A stretch of DNA of 39,432 nt from Verrucomicrobiota bacterium. GTDB lineage: Bacteria > Verrucomicrobiota > Verrucomicrobiia > Limisphaerales > UBA9464. The notes under the pieces are model-generated. The model was given only the letters and a program-made list of their open reading frames with translations, was not told where the DNA came from and searched no databases. Numbering within the stretch: the stretch's first letter is position 1; each line of letters starts with the position of its first letter. Positions 8,767 through 17,200 of the stretch are shown piece after piece. Location: positions 1-39,432 of the forward strand of contig JANYDN010000311.1 of the NCBI GenBank assembly GCA_025363585.1. Reading direction: 5' to 3'. A program made the translations under genes and the position numbers.

Positions 8767-9338
8767 GGCGTCTCGATCGGAAGGTCGGATCCCGCGGATG
8801 CGTCGCCGAGCGCGAGCCGGGCGAGTTCCTTGCGGGCCCGGAACAAATGGGTCTTCACGGTGCCCACGGGCAACCCCAGCAACGCGGCGGTTTCCTCGTG
8901 GGACTTTTGCTCGAGGTAGAAAAGGCCAAGCACCCGCCGGCTTCGCTCCGGCAAACGCGACATGAGGGATTCTATATCCGCCGCTGCGCCGTGGGAAACA
9001 GACGGCTCGCGCGCTGCGATTCCCTCCGCGATCCCGGCGGACTCCGGGGCATCCAGGGAAACGGCGGGACGGCGCGCGGCGCGGGCGATCTCGTTGAGGC
9101 AGACGTTGCGCGCGATCATATAGATCCAGGTCGAGAGCGACGCCGAACCGTTGTACGCGGGCAACGCCTTCCATACGCGCACCAAGGCTTCCTGCGCGAG
9201 ATCGGCCGCGGTGGCGTGGTTGCGCGTCATGCCGAGGGCGAGATGGAATATCTTGGAATCCAGGCCATCGACGATCCGTTCGAACGCCTCGACGCGGCGT
9301 CCCTCGTCGAGCAATCGGCGTATGTCGGTTTCATCCAT
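8763..9338 (-). CDS. ECF-subfamily RNA polymerase sigma factor
   Basis: This 191-residue sigma-70-type factor has region 2 near the N terminus (HLALGMTRN, DLAQEALVRVWKALPAYNG, STWIYMIARN) and region 4 near the C terminus (LPERSRRVLGLFYLEQKSHE, then the helix-turn-helix LLGLPVGTVKTHLFRARKEL). Regions 1 and 3 are absent, as expected for the ECF group. I chose the ATG at 9338, which gives the compact start MDETDIRRLL and has a G-rich stretch about 8 bases upstream. An in-frame ATG at 9380 would add 14 residues of low conservation. It overlaps the anti-sigma gene by four bases, and the DUF6249 gene diverges from it. The regulon is unknown; the downstream alkylation-repair gene and the divergent membrane gene are the obvious candidates. 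Confidence 0.9.
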   Translation of the reverse strand: MDETDIRRLLDEGRRVEAFERIVDGLDSKIFHLALGMTRNHATAADLAQEALVRVWKALPAYNGSASLSTWIYMIARNVCLNEIARAARRPAVSLDAPESAGIAEGIAAREPSVSHGAAADIESLMSRLPERSRRVLGLFYLEQKSHEETAALLGLPVGTVKTHLFRARKELARLALGDASAGSDLPIETP

Positions 9339-9475
9339 CGCGAAAACCCCCGCGCCCAAACCATGGGCCGCGGGCGGCATCCCGGTTTGTACCGCGGGGA
9401 ACGGCGGAAGGTTTCACTGAATTTTCCCCGCGATGAGCGAAACCTTGCCGGCGTCCCCGCGGTATCAATCCGCGA

Positions 9476-10129
9476 ATGAACATTCCGTTCCCCCCGTTCC
9501 CCCACGCGCCGTCCAAGTCCCGCGAGACGCTTCGAGCGACGTTCGCCGGGTTCCTCCTCCTCGTCGCGGCGGGCAACCCGGCCGTCCTCGCCCAGCAATC
9601 CCCCTCGTCCGTGGATGCGGCGGCCATCGTCACGCCGCAGACCGATCCGCCCGAAACGAAGGCGAACCGCAGATCATTTGGAAAGTCGGACCACGACAAT
9701 CTGATGGATGTCATGGGTCTGGGGCTGGGTTGCGTCGCCACCGTCATGGGCATCGGCGTCGCGTTCCTGGCGATCTGGACGGAATACAGGAAACGATCCG
9801 AACTCCTCGCCGCGTGCCACCGGGAACGCCTCGCCGCGCTGGAGAAAGGCTTGGAACTGCCCCCGTATCCCGAGGAGTTCAACGGATCCGACATGGCCTC
9901 CGCCCCGCGGACCCCTAGAACCGGACTCAAACCGGGATTGGTATTGGTCGCGACCGGACTCGGACTGTGGATGTTTCTGTCGCCGGGCAATCGCGGGATC
10001 CTCCACCCCACCGTCGGCGCAATACCCGGCGCGATCGGCGTCGCGTATCTTGTCTACTACCTAATAGAAGGTCGCAAGCGAGGTCCTGCGACCGGCAACA
10101 ACGTGCCGGGCCAAGCCGGATCGATGTAG
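9476..10129 (+). CDS. DUF6249-like membrane protein
   Basis: The 217-residue product starts with a signal-like segment (hydrophobic run near residues 22-38 ending in AVLAQQ). It has a membrane helix near 80-102, and two more hydrophobic segments close to the C terminus. After the first helix comes the phrase YRKRSELLAACHRERLAALEKGLELPP, given here only as its key parts YRKR and HRERLAALEKG; it is typical of DUF6249 proteins, which have no assigned function. Such genes often sit beside ECF sigma factors, as here, where the sigma gene diverges 137 bases away. A role in the same envelope response is inferred. The stop codon lies inside the left end of the inverted-arm element that follows. Confidence 0.7.
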   Translation: MNIPFPPFPHAPSKSRETLRATFAGFLLLVAAGNPAVLAQQSPSSVDAAAIVTPQTDPPETKANRRSFGKSDHDNLMDVMGLGLGCVATVMGIGVAFLAIWTEYRKRSELLAACHRERLAALEKGLELPPYPEEFNGSDMASAPRTPRTGLKPGLVLVATGLGLWMFLSPGNRGILHPTVGAIPGAIGVAYLVYYLIEGRKRGPATGNNVPGQAGSM

Positions 10130-10308
10130 TCGCGGTGGAGGAATTATTTCACGCCAAGGCGGACCAAGGCCGGCCAAGAAGGCGGGAACGCGGATGGGGA
10201 CCCGGACATCGAATCCCACCGTTCGGTGAAACGACACGCCGGCGGTCTTTGCCCCCTTGGATGGCCTTGGCCCGGCTTGGCGTGAGATAATTCCTCGGCC
10301 GCTACTGC
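10126..10308. mobile_element. About 180-bp element with long inverted arms (MITE- or REP-like)
   Basis: The left arm (10138-10178) and right arm (10256-10296) are inverted copies. Both begin GAGGAATTAT, then TCACGCCAAG, then CCAAGGCC and CCAAG, with about six mismatches over 41 bases; weaker similarity (8 of 12 bases) continues outward on both sides. The inner part shows no gene. CCAAG recurs three times at irregular spacing in each arm. The element begins at the DUF6249 stop codon and lies between two convergent genes, so it could also stop transcription from both sides. No transposase is present. Confidence 0.7.
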
Positions 10309-10311
10309 ATC

Positions 10312-10330
10312 GTTCCGGTTAAGCCGGAAC
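10312..10330. terminator. Short hairpin downstream of pfkB-like gene
   Basis: A perfect 7-bp stem (GTTCCGG with CCGGAAC) and a five-base TTAAG loop lie 38 bases beyond the stop of the minus-strand kinase gene. There is no U-tract. It may end the long secretion operon, with or without the neighbouring inverted-arm element. Confidence 0.4.
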
Positions 10331-10368
10331 CTCGCAGTGGAAACCGTGGGTGACGGCGGCTTATAGAG

Positions 10369-11289
10369 TTACCGCTGGGATTCCGGTTTCGACGGAACCG
10401 TTCCCGGCTCCTGCCGGGTGGCGAGCGATCCGACGCGCACGCCGGCGTGCAGCCACTCGAAGGGTCGCGACGGTTCGCGGATCGCGGACGCGATCGCCGC
10501 GGCCAACATCGCGTCGCCCGCGCCGACCGTGTTGCGGACCTTGGTTTTTGGAGCGGATACCGACAGCACCTTGTCCGCGGAGTCCGGTCCCACCAACCAA
10601 CCGCCGGACGCTCCCCGCGACACCAAGACCCAGCCGCCCGTCGTGGCCGCCAAGCGTCGGGCCGCATCCTGTTGGCCGGCGACCGACGCCAGCTCCCGAC
10701 CCGCCCATTGGGCCAGTTCGAATTCGTTGGGCTTCACGAGAAAGGGCCGCGAGTGAACGGCCGCGCGGAAGGGATCGCCATCGCAGTCCACCACCACGGT
10801 GGCCCCGGCCTCGCGCGCACGCCCTGCCCATCGCCTATAGAACGCTGTGTCCGCGCCCCGAACCAGCGCGCCGCTGAACACGACCCACCGATGTTTGCGG
10901 ATCTCGGATTCGAGGACGGATTCAAACCGTCCCAACTCCACCTCATCGAGGACGGGCCAAGTGGGATTGAGTCGGTACTGTGTTCCCGAACCGGTGGTGA
11001 CGACGACGTTCGCGCGGGTCTCGCCTGAAATCCGAACGGCCCGGAACGGGATGCCGTCGGCCCGGAGACCGGCGGCAAGCTCGCGTCCCGTGGGCCCGCC
11101 GAGCGGCAACAACAACCGGGTTGGAACACCCGACCAACCCAGCCACCGGGCCACGTTGACGCCTTTTCCACCCGGCCAACGGCGTTGGGCCGTCACCTCG
11201 TTCTTCTCCTCCGGAAGCAACGAACGGACCCGCCACTCGACGTCGACGGCGGGATTCGTCGAGACGACGAGTACGCCGACCCGGTTCAC
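10369..11289 (-). CDS. PfkB-family sugar kinase, 1-phosphofructokinase/tagatose-6-phosphate kinase type
   Basis: This 306-residue kinase has the two PfkB signatures: PGGKGVNVARWL (residues 39-50) and NTVGAGDAM (253-261), where Asp259 is the expected catalytic base. The short N terminus (VLVVSTNPAVD) and the GGKGxNVA form fit the FruK/LacC branch, which phosphorylates a sugar phosphate at C1 or C6, better than ribokinase. The usual first residue of the second signature, Asp, is Asn here. The start is a GTG whose bases overlap the stop of the giant protease gene (GTGA), so translation is probably coupled. This is an odd neighbour for a secretion operon, and no sugar transporter is nearby, so the substrate cannot be named. 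Confidence 0.85.
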   Translation of the reverse strand: MNRVGVLVVSTNPAVDVEWRVRSLLPEEKNEVTAQRRWPGGKGVNVARWLGWSGVPTRLLLPLGGPTGRELAAGLRADGIPFRAVRISGETRANVVVTTGSGTQYRLNPTWPVLDEVELGRFESVLESEIRKHRWVVFSGALVRGADTAFYRRWAGRAREAGATVVVDCDGDPFRAAVHSRPFLVKPNEFELAQWAGRELASVAGQQDAARRLAATTGGWVLVSRGASGGWLVGPDSADKVLSVSAPKTKVRNTVGAGDAMLAAAIASAIREPSRPFEWLHAGVRVGSLATRQEPGTVPSKPESQR

Positions 11290-14200
11290 GGCGCGGAGAC
11301 TTGGACGACCCGATATAGCTTCGGACCATCGGCACTCATGTCGATATCGATGCTGGTGGCATAACCGGTGGCCTTGATCGGGGCCCCTAGGTCCTGCCAC
11401 GGATCCGCCGCACCAAGGTCCGTCGCGACCTGGAATTGATACGTCAGTCCCGGCACCGAGTTGAATTCGACGCGGCCGGGCGCCGAAGAATCGGTGCCCG
11501 GGAAGATCGTCAGGATATAAGGCGCGCGGCTGAACGGATTGCCGTCGCGGACCATCGCCGCCCGCACCGTGAAGTTGAACGGCGTCCCCGTTGGCGAGGA
11601 GACCGACAGGTACCAGATTCCGGAGAGATCGAGCAGGTCCGCCGTCGACACCAGGATGAGCTCGGGATTGTTCCCGGAACGGGGGAACGCGAAATTCTGC
11701 GTCCCGGTGCCCGGGATCCCGTCCTTCGAGACGACCAGATCCGCCGGACCATCGAGATAATAGATCTCGAAAAGGACCATGGGAACATCGGGATCGACCC
11801 CGAAACTAAACAACGAGGGATTGAACCCGGAGTTGCTCCTCGCGACGGGCACGTCGTCGAACAGCGGCTCGACGTCGGTGCGGTCGTACAGGATGAACAT
11901 GTCGAGCGTGTAGGCCGAAAGCACAGCGCCCTCGTCGTGGATCGCGACATAATACCTTCCGGGCGCGATGCGCAGCGGCACGGAGTTGGGCGTCAATTCG
12001 ATGATCAATCCCCCGCCGCCGGGCGACGGGGTCCCCTTCACGTCGAAGGATCCCGGGCCGGGCAGCGGCAAACCGCGCCGGAGATAGGCACCGATCGTTC
12101 CCACGGAAGGCTTGGCGGTGATGATGAGTCCCGTCGCGTCCGGGGGAACGTCCACGGCATAATACTGGGTCGCGCCCGCGACCGTGTTGGTAAAGGCAAG
12201 TGAAATCTGGTTGGTCAGCGGCGTGATCGGGTCCGTGAATCCCGTGGCCACCACGGAATACGTGGCCGAATTCGTCCCGGTCGAAACGACGCCAAGATAC
12301 CATCGGCCGGGCGCGACGGGCACCGGCTGCGAGAGCTCGTCGACATAGACGGCCTCGGGCGTGGTCCCGGAATTGGTGCCGGCATAGTCATGGATGAAAC
12401 GGCTCGGCAGCGTCGGGAACCGCGTCACAAACAGGTCGACGTCCGAATCCATGGTCGGCACCGCGAAGCTGGCCACCGAGGTTTTGTCGGGCACGTCGAA
12501 CGCATAGTAATCGATCAGCCCGGGCGCCGAGTTCGTCCGCACATAGGCGATGCCATTCGTGAGCAGGATGATCCCGAGATCCAAATCCACCTGGATCGTG
12601 AACAGGTTGGTCGCGGTGGGGCTCGGGTTTCCGACCCCGAGGTAATAGCGTTGTCCCCGGGGAAGGATCGGCGGCAGGTTGGTGCCCACGATGTACGGAT
12701 TGGACCTTGTCACGATGTCCCCCAGTTGCGATCCGTCGGGCACCCCGGTGTCGCTGTAGATCAGCAGCAACGGATTCCCCGGGTCGGCGACCGACAGCGT
12801 GTTCGTGGCCGCGCGGGCCTCGAGGGGAACGTCCATCCGGAAGAAAAGGGTCTCCCCGCCCGCGATCGGCCCCGTATAAGGCACGCCGTTGGTAAGGATG
12901 ACGATCGGCCGGTTCGTCTGCGCGAACGTCAGGTGCAGGTTCCAGCTCTCGATCGATCCCGTGACGCCGCCGCGGGCGTCCGTGACATCGAGCAACCAGT
13001 CGCCCGCGCCGGGATAACCCAGCAGCGCGGACAGATCTTCCTCCGGCAGGTACGTCGTGTTCGCACCGAGTTGCTCGAACACGAACGAATCGAGCAGCAA
13101 TCCGGAAGGCGCGCCGTTGGTATTGAGGTTGCCCTCGATCAACGGGACCAGGGTGAGGTCGACGTGGTTCGTCGTCGCGCGGAACCGCACGTCCGTGCGG
13201 ATCCATTCGGCGCCGACGTCGATCGTCTGGTCCAGGTTGGTGCCGATCATCACGGCAAACCGGACGTCGTTGGTGGCGTCATCCGCGCGGCGTCCATAGA
13301 ACGAGGCGTGGTAACGCTCGCCCACGGTCGTCTTCAGCGGCCGGAGCAGCGTCGACGCGCCCTGCGCGAGCACCTGGTTGCCGTCGTGCGCGCCCGGCAC
13401 GAACACGCGGACTGCGGCGGGATTCGTCAACACCTGCCAGCTCTCGACGGTGTCGCCGGCGTTCACGATGCCCGCGGGAACGGTGTCGAACCCATTGGTC
13501 TCGATCAGGATCGTGCCCGCGTTCGTGCCGGTATAAGGCGGCGTGACGAATTTGATGAGACCGGCGGTGTGGTTCGTGGACTCCCCGAACACCGCGTAGG
13601 TTTTGTTCGTGGTATAATAGTTGTTGAAGATACGGTTCGCGTCGGTCGCCAACACCTTGATCGTCCCGTCGGCCCCCTCGAAGACGGCCGCGACGGAACC
13701 GGGACCGTTGCCATAAGGCTCGCCGAAACCGACGAGCAACGCGGGCGAGGCGACACCGGATTCCGGACCCCAACCCGCGACGAAGACGCCTTGGTTCCCG
13801 TTGACCAACTGGATCCAACCGTCGAGCGAGAAGCCGCCCGCGAGGTCGATCGGCAGCCGCGGCGAACGTCCCTCGGCCGTGACGCCGAAGAAGCCCAGCG
13901 CGGTGTCGATCTGCCCGGGGCCGGTCGGGACATAGCCAAGGATCGAGAGATCGTTCGCGCCGAGGCTGTCGTTGCCGTTGAGGTCCATGCGCCACAACGC
14001 GCCCAGGCCGACCGTGCGCAACGATTCCCGTTTCCCGAAGCCGTCCTTGCCGTCGTTGAAAATCCCAAGGACTTCCACCGGCGTCAGGGTACGCCGCCAG
14101 TAACCGACGTCGTCCAGCGTCACCGGGACATGGCCGGCGGTGATTTGCCGCGTGGGATCGCGGCCGAAACTCAGCCGGCGGTCGATGGGCAGTTTCACCG

Positions 14201-17200
14201 CGCCCATCTCGGCGTTGGTGACGGAGAGTCCGTCGACGAGGATCTCGGCGCGCGAGGTGACGGGATCGAACGTCAGCGCGATGTGCTGGAAATTGGTGAT
14301 GCGTTGCGAACCGCCGTAGCCGGACGCGTCCTTCAGGCCTCGGTTTTCGGTGACGAGGGCGCGGCTGCCCTGCGGGTTGGACAGGTGGATGGCGAGGTCC
14401 GATTCGCGCGGGTCGGTGATCCGCAGCCCGACCTCGATGCCGGTGACCGGGCGCGTGTCCGTCACGACGATGCGCGACTGGTTCAGCGCGGCGTCGTTGA
14501 GCTGGATGTTGTTCCCCGGATCCGAGGTGATCGTGCGGTTGAACGAGTCGGGAAGGTTCTGCTCGATGAACCGGGCGATGTCATAGTCGACCGTCTGGAG
14601 GTTCGGATTGCAGACGCTGACGAAATAGCGGCCCGGAACGAGCGGCGGCTCGTCGCCGATGGAAAGCGAGACGCTGCCGCCGGGCGGCGCGATGAGCACG
14701 GTCTTCAGGGAAGCGAGGGGATTGGACGGATCGGGGAGATTGCCGTCCTCGCGCTGTATGATCACCTCGAGGGGCAACGACGGATTGAAGTTGGTGACGA
14801 CCACCGTGAGCTTGCTGGCGTCGGGCGGTATCAGGACGAATTCGCTCTCGCACTCCCCGCCGGCGACGGATCGGTGGACGAAGGTCTTCGAGAAATCGTT
14901 GGGTTGCCCGGTGATGAGGAGATCGTTGACGCGCCCGGCGTTGCCAAAGGCGTCGTCGACCGTCTGGAGCAGCCACACGCCCTGGGCCTTCGCCCCAAGG
15001 AAACTGACCAATCGCCCGGGTCCGTCGCTGGGCACGGAACCCTTGAAACGACGGCCACCGAAGTCGTCGTAGATGGTGGTGATGTTGGTGCCGTATTGGA
15101 CGCGGCCGATCTTGGTGTCGGCGATCTGCCCGTGGTTGTTGAGGACCACGTTGATCCGGTCCTTGTACAGGCTGCCGATGAGATCGGGGAAATTCTGGTG
15201 GCTCAGGGTTTGCTTGACCCATACCCGCCGCAGTTCGGCGGCATGGATCCCGAGCCCCATGAAATACCCGATGCCCGGCTTGGTCGGCGAACCGTCGGGA
15301 ATGGGTTGGGTGATGGGAATTCCGAAGATGCTGATGGTGCCGTCGGGATTCACCTGTCCGAACGGGCGAGTGCTGCTGATGGCGACGAACGCATAGTCGG
15401 CGGACTTCTGGTCCTCGGCCTTCACTCCTATATAATAGATCTCACCGTTGACCGGCGAGTTGGTGAAGACCACGGACTCGGTGCCACCCCGGGCGAGGGA
15501 TTTGAAAGCGTTGGTGACGGCGGCGGGGACGAGGTTCGTCAGGCCAGGATCCAGCGAGACATACAGGTCGATGTCGGCGTCGGCATTCCGCGGCGAGCCG
15601 AGGTTCGGCGGGAAGAACGTGACGAACGCGACGTTCCTGCCGTTGGTCAGGTTGCCGCCGTATCCCACGCCGCCCGGCGTGTTGGTAAAGGTATAGAAGT
15701 GCCACTGGTTGGTGGTGCCGATGGCGGAGCCGACGAGCGGAGAGTTGGCACCGACCCGCTGGTTGAACATCGGGAGGCCGTTGGTCAGCAGGGAAACCGG
15801 CGTGCGCACCGTGGCGATGTTCTGGGCCGTCGTATCAAACGCGTCGGCCACCGTCCCGATCACGCCCAGCGTGTCCGGACTGTCGCTGGCGAGGATCAAC
15901 GCCGCGTCCTGCACCACGCCGTTGGGGTGGAGTTGGACGGCGTTCACGTTGACGCGGCGCGCGCGCACGATGACGACGAAGTTCGTGCCCGCCCCCGGGG
16001 GAAGCACGACCTGCTCGACGTTGTTGACGTTGTCGAAGAACGCCGGGACCGCGTTGGTCTCGCCGAGGGGATTACCGAACGGATCGGTGCCGCCGCTGCC
16101 GGCCGACCCGGTCGTGGAAGCCAAAAGATTCGTCGATGTGAGAAGACGGCTATATCCGGTCCCGGCCGCGAAATCATTCCCGAGATAGAACTCGCCGGTG
16201 GACTCGTTGGTGACCACGAGGTCGAGGTCGTTGACCAACTTGATCGCGGCGAGCGGATTGCCCGGGGGATCGGTCCACGCGAGCGTGAGGCGGATCGGGT
16301 AATTGGTGGCCAGGATATTGTTCAGCTTGATCCGGTACGAACGGCTGTCGCCGGTGGCAAGCCCGAGTTCGTTGGAGCGCCCGACGATCGGGAAGCCAAT
16401 GAGCTGGCTGTTGGTGGCACCCGTGGACGCGTTGACGAAGCCATTGAGTTTCTGCCCGTCGTCGGTGAAACCGCTGTTGATCGCGCGGTTCAGGTTGGGC
16501 TCGCCCCAGCCGGTATAATTGATCGCCCCGCGGGGATCGGGATTATACAGCTGGTTTCCCGAGCGCGAGGAGTTGATCAGGATCGCCTTGTATCCCTCGG
16601 GCGGGATCCGGTTCTGCTGCTTGATCTCGTAGTATTCCTGCAACTGCGCCAGCAAGCCGGAGATGGCGGGCGCCGCCATGCTGGTGCCGGATTCATAGCG
16701 ATACCAGGGACCCACCTCGTCGGCCAGGTCCTGGTAAACGGGAAACTCGTCGAAGTCCGACGGGATCTCGTTCTCGAGCCGCCACAGGGACGATCGGGTG
16801 GAAAGGATCCAGGAACCGGGGGCAACGACGTCGGGCTTGAAGCGGCCGAAGTCGCCCTCGGTGCCGATGCCGACGTTGCCACGGCTGGAGAAACCGGAGA
16901 CCTCATAGTCGGTGTCGGTCTCGACCCCGAAAATGATGTTGGTAATATTGGCCTCGTTGGTCGGGTTATAGTCCCGGCCCGGGATGACCACGTTGTCGGC
17001 CTTGAGCACGAGGCCGTCCGTATCGGTGACGACGGTGTTGGTGAGGAAGCGCGCGGACTCAAGCGAACCCACGGAGACGACGTTCTTGGCGTTGCCGGGC
17101 GCGGTGACGCTGCCCGCCGCGCCGCCGAGGCCATTGTTGCCGCCCCCGCCCTCGTTGCCGGCGGCAAACACATATAGGATGGGTTGGTCGCCCGGTACCG

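Noticed and set aside
12390-17177. Very long open frame (1595 codons) on the plus strand, antisense to the giant protease gene
   Set aside because: It is rich in Arg, Gly, Asp and Val without any domain, and the minus-strand frame encodes a full S8 domain. High GC content leaves antisense frames free of stops.
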